Assembly: GCA_012656075.1 (NCBI GenBank)
Contig: JAAKBF010000284.1
Location: 62,001 to 126,000 of the forward strand
Source of the DNA: Phytophthora hibernalis
Lineage: Eukaryota > Oomycota > Peronosporomycetes > Peronosporales > Peronosporaceae
DNA: 64,000 nucleotides
Direction: 5' to 3'
The position numbers and the translations under genes are program-made. Shown one piece after another: positions 10,457 through 22,211 of this stretch (position 1 is the first letter of the stretch; each line of letters opens with the position of its first letter). The notes under the pieces were generated by a model. It was given only the letters and a program-made list of their open reading frames with translations, had not been told where the DNA came from and did not search any database.

Positions 10457-11249
10457 TCCAAGCACCGCTGAAACGAGGGGTGAGCGACATTTCAACTGCG
10501 GGGGTCACACGGTTAGACGATTTGGTAGTGATGACTGTAATGGGTGTTCTGAAATGACGTGTCCTCGTGGTGACAGTAGCGATGGTGACGTGGAGTCTGT
10601 AGTGGAGAATCAAAATACCAAGCCGAAGAAGTTTTTATTACACCGGCCGATGGCTTGGCATTACTCGAGAAATTCTGAATGTGCAGCCATACCATTAAAT
10701 ATCGGACCCGAGGACCTCATCGGACTTATGTACGATACACAGATTTTCTAAGGATAAGCAAAGTGCCAAAACTTTTAGCTGGTACTAACTTTTGTCGCGT
10801 TTAGGGAGACAAAATATGATGTGAAAGTTTAAAAGAGTCCCTTCCCTCCCAGTTTATAGGCGGTAGGAAATGGCCTGAAATGCCCTCTGGGCTAAGAAAA
10901 TCGATCCTTTCTATTTGTATGCAATTTTAGCTCTAGAGCCATGTGCTCTCGCGCCGGTAAATTCAATAATGATACCCGATTTCCGGGATCGTTCAGATAA
11001 TTAGGCATCTGTCCGGATATCACTGCCATCACTATTATGCGTGTCTATTGGTTGCTTATTTGCCAGTAAGAACTTGCAACTTGGGCTTGGATATACATTC
11101 AGCGAGTCAGTGGCTATCAGCTTCCCACTTTCTACCAAGCTGTCGCCGACGGCGGGTCCCCGTCCTCACTCTTTTTTCACCGCTACTGCGAAGACGTCCT
11201 CCACAGTCTCCAAGTCCAACACAGAGACCACAGTGCATCTGACCCCCCC
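10457..11249. other. No confident gene
   Basis: Contains the tail of a short open frame to 10751 and otherwise nothing that looks coding. The frames at 11041-11259 on the plus strand are low-complexity and lack support. Confidence 0.35.
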
Positions 11250-11320
11250 GACAATGTAGCTCAACTGGAAGAGCGCAGGGCTTCGGCGCTGAGGTGCCTG
11301 TTCAAATCGGGACATCGGTA
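11250..11320 (+). tRNA. Decayed tRNA-like sequence
   Basis: A typical A box (TAGCTCAACTGGAAGAGC) and a B-box-like TGTTCAAATC at the right spacing. The acceptor arms (GACAATG with CATCGGT) pair at only 5 of 7 positions and the T stem has a mismatch. The TTCGG loop resembles the sequence at 2199-2270. Probably a pseudogene or tRNA-derived SINE head. Confidence 0.35.
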
Positions 11321-11401
11321 TTTATCATAATGGGTTGGAGGCCACGACAAGATCAAGCTTCAAGAATTCGCTTTGGTAGGCCACAATGCGACGGGTTGCG
11401 T

Positions 11402-11738
11402 CTACGTTGACGGCGGTATTTGCGTGAAATGGATAGAGCGTATGCATATGTGTCTCACTTGATCTGGTTTCTTGTTAACAACCTCGAGTACGTCTTGCGT
11501 GTAGCCAGAAGACGGGTCTTGAATAGCAACTGTGTTTACCAGCTGATGGTGGCGCTGGATGACGGCGTTGAGAGCACCGACGCTATGCAGTCGCTGGAGA
11601 TGCTTGAGAACGGTGCTGGAGCCACATGAAGTGATGCTGTGCGTTGACTTCAGGTACGTCAGCACGACACCCTCAGCGCGTTTACCAGCATCCAGCACTC
11701 GATCACGGTATTCTGCAGCGTCTTGGTTGAGGACGAAG
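11402..11738 (-). pseudogene. Crypton C-terminal fragment, cut by Gypsy-1
   Basis: Minus-strand translation from 11738 reads FVLNQDAAEYRDRVLDAG and continues to YTQDVLEVV near 11450, then to a stop at 11402. It aligns over its whole length with residues 247-330 of the frame at 992-1993 (shared pattern: GF-L, A-Y--RV---G--AE, VLKHL-LH, QDP). Its missing front part is the Crypton remnant ending at 43734 on the plus strand. The break is exactly the LTR end at 11739, so Gypsy-1 inserted here and a later inversion moved the other half. Confidence 0.75.
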
Positions 11739-12739
11739 TGTGGTGTAGGGCAATCCAGATTTTGGGTGACCCTACACTAAGCTAGACCAGTGGGTATATC
11801 GCACTCAAGAGGATCAAGAGGGTACACCATCAAGTGGGTACGCCGCCGAGTGGATACATCGCATTCAACAGGGAACGGGTTTAAACGGGAACTGCACTTA
11901 GCTGGACTCAGCGAAGGACGGACTCAGCGATGGACGGACTCGGCGATAATCGACTCGGCGAAAGTTGGACTCGGCGAAAGTCGACTTGGCGAGAAAATGC
12001 CTCGAGGAAATACCAACTGGGGATAAATCAGAATCTGGGCGAAGAGTCGCCAAGTGGTAGGTAAACGGCTCGACACCAAGGGGCGGAGCTGAGCGAAGAG
12101 TCGCAGGGAGATTTGTAACGACTCCATTTCATTAGATATTTGTATAGGACCGATTGAAGAACATTGGGAAGAGCCCGAAGGGGGTCTCCAAAGACATAGA
12201 GATATCAATCAGAGCAGAATCTTCTAAGTCCAAGAACAGCGTACACTCTTCCGGTAAGTCCCTGCGCGGGCTGGATTATGTCTGCGTCGTTTCCCGAGAG
12301 GCATAGCTTGTAGGGGAGCGGTCTGGTAGCGTCAAGAAATCAAGGTCGGCCCGAGGTGAGCACTTCTCGCTACCAAGTGAAGACAAGTCTCGTCGACTGG
12401 ACCAGTCGGTGGGTCTGCACAACCCAGGACACCGTAACCTCCTTGCTGGGCGTAATCTGCGCTTGGTGACCTGTAAAAGCGCTCGCGCGCTGTCGTCCAT
12501 CCTTTGGTGGAGGACACAGAGTTTAGCACGGAGACTGCCCCGATCAGGCGAGTCTCTGGAGAGTTTGGAGCTAGGTGCTTGTTGGGGACAACACGCAACT
12601 GAACCCCGGCTGGGCGAACTGCTAAGGGATCCGATAGGAACCCTGCGCAAGCTCGACAACGCTGACCTGACTCGGCGAATTGTTGTGCTGTTGCGTGGAA
12701 GCGGAACTAACGACGTTTTCTGTGAATTGCAATACCACA
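11739..12739 (+). repeat. Gypsy-1 5' LTR
   Basis: A 1001-bp LTR beginning TGTGGTGTAG and ending TACCACA (TG...CA with TGTGGT/ACCACA termini). It matches, in reverse orientation, the LTR at 43735-44732, with divergence of roughly 5% by eye. A primer-binding site follows it directly. Near 11910-12000 it contains six tandem-like copies of GACTCRGCGA. Confidence 0.85.
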
Positions 12740-12741
12740 AC

Positions 12742-12758
12742 TGGTGCCGCGACCCGGG
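12742..12758 (+). promoter_or_regulatory. Gypsy-1 primer-binding site
   Basis: TGGTGCCGCGACCCGGG follows the LTR end by two bases. It has the TGG start expected for pairing with a tRNA 3' CCA end. I cannot name the priming tRNA. Confidence 0.65.
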
Positions 12759-12779
12759 ATTCAGGGGTGTGCTTTGTTT

Positions 12780-15120
12780 TCGCAGGTACCAAGTACAACC
12801 AAGTTAAGAGCAACAAGCGACGGAAGTTGGTCAAGGGATCGCCAAATTTGAGCGATGCAAGCCCGGTGACGGCCGGAGGATCGCCGCTCGATGAGTCGAA
12901 CTCGACGAGAGCCAGCATTACCGCCGCGGACGCGGAGGTGACGCTTTCCGTCCAGTTTGATGATTTAGACGATAACAAAGGCCATGGAGCGAGGAGGATG
13001 AAGAAGAAGAGGGGTGATGATGAAGGGACGGAGTATGAAGACGTGAAGAGAGTCGTCGATCTCCGCGAAGAAGTCGGCGAGTTGTCGCTGCAGGTGACCC
13101 GCATGGGAACCCCTCGCCCAGTCGAACGAAACCTTGCAGCGGAACTCGGCGATGATGATGACGACGAATAAGACCTGGCTCCGGGTGACCGACCGCCGCT
13201 TGTTCCCAAGGCAACGAAGAATGTTGAAACACCGAAGGCAAACCGAGTCCTAGCCCGACTCGTCGAAACAATGAAGACCAACAGCCGGTGGATCAACATG
13301 TTCGCTCCAATGTACATGTGTCAAGCGAAGTGGGCTCAACTCAGCGATGAACTGGGTCAACCGATTAATAGCCATCGATGATCCAACTCGTCGAAGACAC
13401 GGTGATATTACTCCGGGCGATGGGGTACCGGTGCGGCCATAAGCCATCGAAACCGGCGCTGAAATCTTGGAGTGTGCACACAGTCGGAGTCGAGCTGATG
13501 AGATGGAAGCGCAAGTTGAAAGACTTGTTCGGGATGCAAGGTGGACCAAAGGGACAATTACCCAAGGCTCGCCGAGCTGAAGAAATCGACGAGATCAAAC
13601 CGGCTCCACCACGACCGTACGTCACTGAGCCGTACGTCTTCCCCGAGTCCAGTGAGGACCCAGCGAAAGTTCCGTAGCCGAAGACACCCGAGATAAAGCG
13701 TGGCGTATTCCGTAGCACTGAGGGAACACCGTATTTCGCCGACTCGCACATGCAAACTCTGAAGAAGGCCAGCGATCAGCCAGCTCGGCGTCCGATGGCA
13801 GAGTTCATAACTGCTGAAGAAGCCGCCGAGCTACGTCGCCTGATTCGATCGGACGCTGTAACAATTGCAGCCTCTGGAGGTGACGATCAACTCAGTGATG
13901 AAGACGATTGCCCTGGGTTCCGCGATGTCGATGAGTCGCCACACAACCACATCCGTCAGCTCAGCTTCGACGGGGCTGAAAGCGACCGAGGACAAGTTTT
14001 GGAAATTAGGACGCACGCGCCGCTTGAGAAGATCACGACCTTTGACGGGAAGCGTTACCGGTGCTACATTGGATCAAACGCTTCATCTACGAGATGAGGA
14101 GGACGTGCGAACGGCGAGATGAGTGGTGTGAACCATTCTCGCTGAGCCTGGGCAAGGCTGCTAAGGGTGGTTCCGACAGCTCCCAAGAAGAATCAGCGAA
14201 AGTGGAATCTTCTCAGTGAAGCTTTCCTGTACTACTACTGTTCGCAATTCGAACAGTCAGCGCGAGCCCGCTACTACCCAGCGAGACGCAGGGAGAATGA
14301 ACATGTCTGCGACTTCTTGCTGCGATTGAATGGCTACGCGAACCGCCCACATCCAGTACGAGAAGGGTGGAGCTGACGCCGCTGGCCACGTCGAACATTT
14401 CCTGCTTAATTGCGGGGATGACGACATCATGGATCTGTTGTACCCACTACGACTCAGCAATATTACGAAGGTTGAGAAGGTGATCAATCAGCGATTGCTC
14501 GGTGCAAAGCGCAAGAAAAAACAACGCGATCGTTTGAGCACGAGCCGCAGTAAGGACGCCAAACGAGCTGAGAAGAAGGGATAACAAAATCGCCGAGTCG
14601 ACTCCAAGAAACAGCAGGATGAACGCTGTGGTCGACAGGGTGGAGACAGCAGTCGCCGAGTTACGCTGGCAGATGCGTCGATCGACGACCTGTGGGCAGC
14701 ACTCGACATTCGTTGAGCTACGGCAAACACCGACCTCTATGACACGTCGAATGGAGAAAGCGATGCGAGCGAAGTCCTCAACCAAGACTCTGAAGAAGAC
14801 TCGGACTACATCGACGCTGGTAATACAACTGGAGACTTCAGCCGATCCCAGCAGAACTCGTCGAACCCCAAAGGATAAGCTCATCGCCGGTACGGGTCTC
14901 GAGAGCGGAAGACATACGGCCCATGTGCATCTTGCGGAGCAGCAGGGCACGATGCACACTTCTGTCGCCGACGTTGCAAGTTCTCCAAGCAAGTACACGA
15001 AGTAGGCCAGTGCGAACTCTTCCGACGCTTCAAAACCTCACCAAGTTCGTCAAGGCGCCAGTCGACAAGTCCATTGTCCCGGACGATCTTCGGGACATCT
15101 ACTCGCTGAGCCATTTAAAC
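12780..15120 (+). pseudogene. Gypsy-1 gag, degraded
   Basis: Gag coats the retrotransposon RNA. The coding sequence is spread over three frames. 12780-13171 is acidic and lysine-rich. 14167-14584 is the gag core (AFLYYYCSQFEQSARARYY, then HVEHFLLNCGDDDIMDLLYP after a frame change). A CCHC zinc knuckle lies at 14924-14965 (CASCGAAGHDAHFC), followed by CKFCKQVHEVGQC. At least four frame breaks and several stops make it non-functional as it stands. CTCGNCGA-type motifs recur through it in every frame. Confidence 0.75.
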
Positions 15121-15294
15121 TAGTGGGCTCGCCAACTATGACTGGGTTGAACAACAACGGGCTGTCACAGTCAGCAGAGCCAGCAGTCGAAACGAACTAC
15201 GTGTTTGCTTTTGTTAGGAAGCGGAACGGCCCGACGAGTGGAGTGAGAGTGATGAAGAGAGCGGACAAGTGGAACGAAGACGAAGACCGAGCGA

Positions 15295-15948
15295 TTGGAA
15301 GTATGGACGGCAAGTCAAAGGTGGCGACCACCTCTCGCGCAGTCGTTTTGGTTACGCTGGGGTGAGAAAGTAGTTTACGAATTCGAGGTGTGGATCATGC
15401 CTCATCATGCCGGAGTCGACCTGATCTTGAGTACCGACTTCATGATATCAGCCGGTATCAGGCTGGACTTGTACAATTCAATGGCAAAACTTCCCGATGA
15501 GGTCGTGGTGCCATTAATCAAGTCGTCGAGAGATTTAGACGACACCGAGTACGGCCGTGAAGTAATCGGAGGCCCACGGGAGACATTGGACATTATGGGG
15601 AGAGAAATCGCTCAGTTCAAGTTGAGACGGAGACACCCCAGCGAATCGACGCATGAGCTGTGGGTTCGACATTTGAAAGGGGTGATCCCAACAGTCGAGC
15701 ACAACGCTGCTGGACGATCCGTCCGGGTGTTGCTGACGAGCATCACCGCGAGTCTGATGTGGAGTCCAGCCCATTTTCCGGTGATTCTGTGGATGCCTCA
15801 CGGCGTACTGCCTCGAGATGAAGGTTATGTGCGGGCGAACTCAGCGAAATATCGCGGCTGGCAAGTGCTGGCCTACGAGGGTGCTCTCGACAACAGACTC
15901 CTCAGAAAAGAGCAACGGCTATATATGGAATGGTCCTCCCGCTGTTGA
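15295..15948 (+). pseudogene. Gypsy-1 aspartic-protease region
   Basis: The frame contains FEVWIMPHHAGVDLILSTDF, the C-terminal flap and hydrophobic signature of retropepsins (normally ...ILGxDF). The catalytic D[ST]G triad expected about 60 residues upstream is not visible, consistent with decay or a frame break near 15360. Protease would process Gag-Pol. The downstream part to 16678 is acidic spacer in broken frames. Confidence 0.55.
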
Positions 15949-16799
15949 AAGGCCGCATTACAAAACACCGGCGGCTATAAAACCAAGACTAATTCAACTA
16001 AAGGAGGACGATGCCCATGAACCGTTAGAAATCGGCGTGCTTGACGAGGATTCAACAGGTGTGTCTAGCTCAACGAGCGGAGAAGTACTTCATATGGAAG
16101 CCATCCCAAAAGACTCGTCGAAACCTGACGATTCAACCACCTCGGCGACTCAAACCGACGATTTTCTAACAGTCACGACGGAAGAGGAATGAAGCAAGTG
16201 GCAGAAGTCGCCATCGGACCGGCAGGACTCGGCGATAATCACTGTCCATAGCGAGGGGCATCAGAAACGATGCACTACCGAAATGGACAGGGGTGACCGA
16301 TGGGACCCTGGCGAGCGTGAGCCAGATCGACATACTCCAAGGCTACGGAAACCAGAACTCGTCGAATTTGGAGAATTGGAGGTGTCGGACACTCTATTGA
16401 GCCCAGACCCGACCGAAGACCTTCGGTTGCGGTTCCTCGCGGCCGCTGAAGAACTCGAGACGCGCCTCTCGACGGCTGACGTCGTTCTCGAAGACGGGTC
16501 AGAACTCGCTGAGCTTGAACACTCGTCGAGCGATGAGAGTCTGACAGATTACGCTCATGAGCTCGTCTTCTTGCCTGACCTGACGGAAGCGTTATCAACG
16601 AGGCTAGACTACGAAGGCGACAACGTTATATCTCCGGCGCATGATGTCCGGCAGCAAAGAAGCTCATCGAAACCTTGAAGCGTCATGAACGTATCATGAT
16701 CTCGAGCGGAAATGCGCTTCCACCACCGGTATACGGGGTTGTCTGTGATATTGATGTCCAAGGGCACGAACCCATCGAGAAATGAGCTCGGCGAGTGCC

Positions 16800-17700
16800 G
16801 CTGAAGAACTTGAGCAAACTCTATGAGCTTTTGAAGGCTCTTCTCCAGACAGGGCTCGTGTCATTTCAAAGAGCCCTTGGGCCTCGCTCATCGTGATTGT
16901 CATGAAGAAGAATGGTGTCGACATTAGGCTTTGCATCGACTATAATCTGGTGAACGCAATTACAGTCAGCATGGAATATGCAATGCCGCTGGTCGACGAC
17001 CTGCTGACGGAACTCGAGTGCTACTTATGGTTCTGTTCCCTCGACGCTGCTAGTGGATTCTGGGCCGTGATGATGACTCGACGAGCTCGCGAAATTTCAG
17101 CTTTTGTGTGTGCTCTAGGCCCACTTCAAGTGGTTGCGCATGCCGTTTGGGCTTAAAAATGCGCCAATGATCTACCACCGACTCACCGACAATTCTCTCT
17201 GGTTACGTGCAACCGAGTGGTTGCTGGGCTACATTCGCCGAGAAGATGCGGCTCGCTGAGGCTGCAGCAACAGCTCAGTGAAAGAAACGACCATACCGGC
17301 TAACGCAAGGGGCCGATTCGATGTGTTTAAGCACCAAATTTGAAGCCGACTACCGATCTCTCGACGAGTCTGGCCCGCTGCAAGAGCTCATCGCTAGTCC
17401 TGAAAATGAAATGTTCAGTACGGGTGAACCGGACGAGTCACAGCTAATTCCGGTCTTTGGTCGCCGGTCGTTTGTCGACGATGGAGGTGCAACCTTAGAC
17501 GAATTCCTCAACACGCTCGACCGGTTGTTGACCCGGTTCGCCGAATGCAGAATCAGTGTGAGCTTCACAAAGAGTAGTTTTCCAGCCGATGGTCGACTTC
17601 CTTTCTCACAAAGTGACGGCCGATGGAATTGCTGCGGATCCCAAGAAGCTCGCTGCGATCGCTGAGCTTCCATTTCCGTCGTCGAAAAAGGGGATACAGG
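16800..17700 (+). pseudogene. Gypsy-1 reverse transcriptase, degraded
   Basis: Recognisable blocks in order: SLIVIVMKKNGVDIRLCIDY, AMPLVDDLLTELE and SLDAASGFWAVMM. After a frame change come MPFGLKNAP and then FVDD at about 17471 in place of the usual YxDD. Three or more frame breaks interrupt the domain. It would copy the element RNA into DNA, but as written it cannot be translated. Confidence 0.75.
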
Positions 17701-18290
17701 CGTTCCTTGGTGCACTCAATTACTACAGCCGGTTCATCCAAATCTGGCGTTGTATGGAGTAGTGCTTTATCAGCTAAAGGAAGATGACTTCGGCAGTGGA
17801 CGCGACTTATCGACTGCCGGAGTTTCATTCGCCGAGCTAACGCGGAAGGTAACAGAAGCACCTATCCTAAGACACTTCGACTCAGTGAAAGACGTTCATG
17901 TCATGGTATTTGCCAATGACTGAGCGTTGAGTAGTACCCTGATGCAGATGCATAATGGGAAACTGTACCCAGTCTGCTTCTGTGGCCGAGTGCTGAAAGA
18001 GAGCGAAGTCAACTATCACCCAGCTGAGTGAGAGGTGCTTGCGTTGCTTCAATTGCTGAAGATATGCTATACGCTGGTGGTGGGCAAGACAATCCATGTT
18101 TACACCCGATTCTCCACCTTAGAATGGGTGTTATCGTCGAAGACGCTGTACGGGCGACCAGTGAGCTTCGCCGTTCTGCTCTCACTTTACCACTTGAAAA
18201 TTAAACGGGTGCGAGAGCGGGATATTGAATTCGCCCAGCTGTTGCAAGCCTCTATCACTCCACACATTGGACTCGACGAGTCGATAGCAT
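17700..18290 (+). pseudogene. Gypsy-1 RT-linked RNase H
   Basis: After the polymerase come thumb/connection sequence (APILRHFDSVKDVHVMVFAN) and RNase H-like blocks LYPVCFCGRVLKESEVNY and CYTLVVGKTIHVYTRFSTLEW. It includes one in-frame stop near 18030 (a Glu codon would fit). The normal catalytic acidic residues are poorly preserved. A second RNase H follows directly. Confidence 0.65.
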
Positions 18291-18293
18291 ATA

Positions 18294-18790
18294 TTGCACC
18301 ACCGTCTAAGAACTCGGCGAGTGTCCGCCTGGACCCAGAATTGCTATATGCGCACGTACCACACGACTTTGAAGGATACGTCCTGTCCTTCGACGGATCG
18401 GCAAAGACGGAGAAGTATGGCGACTATGGTAGTTGCTCGTGGATCTTGTGGCGGTTGCCGATGTGGCACATTGTGATCGCTGCGAGTGCTCACCTTCTGG
18501 AAACCACGGTCAATATCGCTGAGTACACCGGAATGAATAACGGTGCCATCGCGGCCTTTGACCGGGGCATCACCGACCTTATTATAGTCGGCGATTCCAG
18601 GCTCGCAATCCAGGAATCCATGGGGGTGATCGCATCCAGGAAAGAGACGTTGCAAATTCAGTTGGCGCGCCATAAGGATCTCATCGATCGCCTCAACTCA
18701 GTACGCTACCTCCATGTAGTCCGATTCTACAACTCAGCGGCGGGTACGTTAGCCACGGAACCTCAAGAAGCGAAATCTGGGCGTATCATT
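18294..18790 (+). pseudogene. Gypsy-1 second RNase H domain
   Basis: Lies inside a long open frame (18035-19213). It shows type I RNase H motifs: SFDGSAK (first Asp), AEYTGM (Glu), VGDSRLAIQ (second Asp) and YNSAAGTLATE, where the fourth catalytic Asp, expected before TLA, is Gly at about 18742. It is separate from the RT-linked RNase H upstream, giving a dual-RNase-H pol. Such extra domains are known from some plant and oomycete Gypsy lineages. The remaining 130 residues are a spacer before integrase. Confidence 0.65.
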
Positions 18791-19221
18791 CTTAGCGGTG
18801 ACCACAAAGCTGATCTAAAGGCGTTAAACCGGATACAGGAGAAGCTGTATGTCGGGGAGAGTTCGACGAAGGAAGCAGAAAAATTCCTCCTAGAGTCTCA
18901 ACGATTAATCAAAGTCAAACCCAACCAGTTCGCCGAGTTCGACTCGCCGAAGACGAAGACAAGACCCAGCGAGCGAACCAGCACCCGACGTGCCAGAAGA
19001 AGACAACTCGCCGGGTTTACCCGACAACAAGATAGCCCAGTCGACGAGTTTGAGACGGAATACCACCCTCCGGAGGCTCAGCGAGTGGTAGAGCAGGGCA
19101 AAGCTTGCTCAGAACTTCAGGAACTGCCAAGTGCTGAAGACGTCAACCCTCTAGTGGTCCAAGCAGAGCGACGAGGCCGGCGCAAGACGAATAATATCGA
19201 TGATCTGACCTGAAGAAGTAT

Positions 19222-20565
19222 TTGCGAGGTGAATTCGATGAGCTCACTCGGCGAAGAGCCGGCGACGCCGGCAAAGTAGTCGATAATTTCGTACTCAGGG
19301 AGGATGGCCTACTGTATTACATGGGACGTCGCAGAGAGCGAGGAAGACCCGACGAGCACGACACGAAGCTAATAATGGTAGTACCGACTACACTCATCGA
19401 CGAGATCTTGGCGAATTGCCATAACTCCATCGAAGGGGACATCAAGGCATCGTTAGGACTTACCACCGGGTGAAGGCCGATTACTGTTGGATTGGTTTGT
19501 ACGCCGACGTAGTCAAGCATGTGCAAGCCTGTGAAGATTGCAACATCAGCAAGCGCAAGCCTCAGCTTCGCGGATATTCGCCAGGTAACGTCGTTTCCGG
19601 TCGACCTTTCCAGATTGTGTCAATGGACTTCGTTATACCCTTGCCGAAGACTCAACGAGGAAACACGGCTATCCTGCTATTCCAAGATCACTTCACCGGG
19701 TTTTTCATCGCTAAGGCGATGAACGATACCGGGGCACTCGAAGTACCTAAAGCATTCGAAGAGTGCATATTCCGTCGATTTGGCGCACCATCGCTCATCC
19801 GACACGACCGAGACCCAAGATTTATGAGCGAAGTCTTCCAGACTTTCTCGGAGATGAAGAAGTCGAGGTCTCGAGCTAAACTGAGCTACTGACCATAAGC
19901 AAACGGGCAGCAGGAACGCAGTGTGAAGACAATGATACAAACGGTGCGTGTCTACGTGGAAGATCCACTTCAAGCTGACTGGGATGACATCGCTGAGAAA
20001 CTGATCTACGCAATCAACAATTCGAGGGATTCGACTCGGCGAGAAACGCCATATTACTTAGTACACGGTTGGGACGCCCAGTCAACACTTAAATCGATGA
20101 CACCTTCCATTCACCGAGCCACAAAAGACTCCGCGAAACAGACCACCTCAGCGAAAGCCACGAAATGGCGCCGAGAAGCTAACCGATAACGGGAAGTAGC
20201 GCTCAAACTAGCTTATGAGTACCAGCTGAAAAAAGGCCCGGCGAGCAAATGAACACAACGACTCGCTGAGTCGGAGCGAGCAGAAATTCATACCGAATGA
20301 CTCGACGAGCGAGGAGACAGCTGAAGAAAACAATAGCGACGGACTCGCCGAGCCAAAACAGTCTCTGTTCAAGATTGGAGACCAAGTCTGGCTGTTCATG
20401 GAGCGTGTCAAACCAGGCCTGAAGAAGAAGTTAGCCCATCGGTGGCCCGGTCCGTTTCGGATCAAGCAGAAGATCGAGGAGTTCGCCTACGAGCTGGAGT
20501 TGCCAGACAAGAGTGGCTACCGGTTCTATCCAGTAGTCCACGTGTCCAGACTGAAAAAGTGACCG
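19222..20565 (+). pseudogene. Gypsy-1 integrase, degraded
   Basis: Order: H2C2 zinc region (HNSIEGD, then CEDCNISK), catalytic core with D in VSMDFVIPLP and D in RHDRDPRF, and a stop after LSY. The next frame then gives ANGQQERSVK with the catalytic Glu. A C-terminal GPY/F module follows (FKIGDQVWLF, RWPGPFRIK, FYPVVHVSRLKK). Stops near 19891 and 20189 and a frame change interrupt it. Confidence 0.75.
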
Positions 20566-20658
20566 AACTCGGCAAAAGTCCTACGACCTCGCTAATCAAA
20601 GGACTCAGCGAAACCGATCGATTAGATTTCGACGAGGAACTGCTAAGCGGACTGGTCG

Positions 20659-20881
20659 ATATGAAGTCGAAGTCATCCTTAAGGACGAAATGCCACTCTC
20701 GACGAGTACGGACCGAGCCCAGCGCCGGTTCCTGGTAAAACTGGCATAACCCAGCTGGGAACCACTGTCGAACTTATCGTGTGGAGGTCTTCTCTTCGAC
20801 TACCTTCGACAAAAGAAACGTGCAAACCGTCTGCAGATAGCGCAAGTTGCAGACGAGTGTTAAAAGCTATTGCATACGATA
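20659..20881 (+). pseudogene. Gypsy-1 chromodomain
   Basis: One frame reads YEVEVILKDEM, RRFLVKLA, a stop, then PSWEPLSNLSCGGLLFDYLR and a basic tail. This is the three-strand-plus-helix pattern of a chromodomain, with the WEP motif. It sits just after the integrase GPY/F module, the normal place in chromoviruses, where it steers integration to modified chromatin. Several residues before the stop look deleted. Confidence 0.7.
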
Positions 20882-21143
20882 AATACCACCGACCTGTAAA
20901 GACAAGCAGGCAGGTCGAGTGAGCGGAAGCTACTCCGTCACCTTATATTGTGGATATTACGAAATGGATAAGTACGGACCACACGAATAAAAAGAAATAA
21001 CTACCAAGACTCATCGAAAACTGCAACTGGGCGAACTGGGAGTCTTAGCGAAACGACTGCTTAGGCCTCGTCCAAAATTGCTCGAAAATGTGAAGACTGA
21101 CACGATTGGCCGGAGGCTGAGCATTTTCGTCACAAACAGGAGG

Positions 21144-22211
21144 CTATGGTTCGTTGGGATCAGTGTCCTCCTGCAAGGCCCTCTCGACGTCGCCGACGGA
21201 AAAATCCCCTGGGGCAAACATTGGAAACTCTGGGTTGCGCGGACGGAAACACGTGTTGTATGGGTGTAATTCGGGACGAGTCACCCACCACATTCGCCAA
21301 GGCTCTTGAACGTCTACATCCTTGAGCTCGGCGAACCAATCCGAACGAGACGTGAACATTGGCTGGGTAATCAACGAGCCCGTAGGAACCGTCGGCTCAA
21401 AATAGAGCTCGGGATCGAGACTCAGCGAAGGACCTCGAGCTGAACGAGAACTGACCGCAGTCTGAAGCGCTCCTTCGTAAGACTTCATGACGATCCGCAA
21501 CAGATCGCCCCGTCGTTTACGCTCAAGAGTGTACACCGCCCACAACTCGTGAAGGGCGGCAAACTCCGACGCGGGCGAGCTTGGATTTAAGTCTGGGTGT
21601 AACCCAACAAGACACTTGAATCCACGATCCAGTGATTCCTCTCCCAGAGAGCCACAAAAATTTGGTACGAGAATATGTGAAGTCGAATTCCCGACTGTCG
21701 CCCAGGAAACGACCCCAGACATCGCAAACGATCATCAAAGGAGATGTCGATTTCGCCAACTTCTTCTTGGAATGCAGACGCTGGCGGTCCGCGTCGATCG
21801 CGCTCTTCGGACGAAAATTGGAGTCTACGAGGACTTGGCGAGGATATGTTGGCATGGATGAGACGGATCGAACACATCCATTCCCTTCCGAAGCCCGTCG
21901 AGAGTAGTCGGTGTCGGCGCCACACTAGACTTGCCTCCAACATCTTGCATCTTGACCTGAGAACGATATGCCAACATTTTCGCCCAGCAACGAGCAGACA
22001 CATGATGATAGAACTCCACATTGCAAATCTGCCGCATTGAGGGGTCTCCCGAGCCTCGCGCGCAACCGCCTGTGCCGCACGAGCGCGCAGTGTCGTGATT
22101 GGCAACTGCAGCGATGCGGCAATTCCACCGTGCCAGGAGTCGGCGAAGGCTGGCTCGGCGAAGGAGTATTTGGAGTCTTCTTGGATGGATTCGACGAGTG
22201 TGAACCCGTCG
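21144..22211 (-). pseudogene. Gypsy-1 antisense frame, C-terminal part
   Basis: Minus-strand coding-like sequence ending at a stop at 21144 (last residues QEDTDPNEP). It includes ASEFAALHELWAVYTLERK and EPWRMWWVTRPELHPYNT, well away from low complexity. It opposes gag-pol and lies between pol and the expected 3' LTR. Gypsy-2 interrupts it at 22211/34812. Antisense frames at this position are known from other Gypsy lineages. I do not recognise the protein. Confidence 0.5.
22208..22211. repeat. Gypsy-2 target-site duplication, left copy (GTCG)
   Basis: GTCG directly precedes the left LTR and is repeated at 34812-34815 directly after the right LTR. Confidence 0.8.

Larger units (their letters stand above)
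11739..22211 (+). mobile_element. Gypsy-1: old chromodomain LTR retrotransposon (left portion)
   Basis: Contains LTR, PBS, gag, protease, RT, two RNase H domains, integrase, chromodomain and part of an antisense frame. Its continuation is at 34812 to about 36900 (after the Gypsy-2 insertion). The far end is inverted at 43735-45616. Its total original length would be about 14 kb. All genes are broken, and the two LTRs have diverged clearly more than those of Gypsy-2. Confidence 0.8.
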
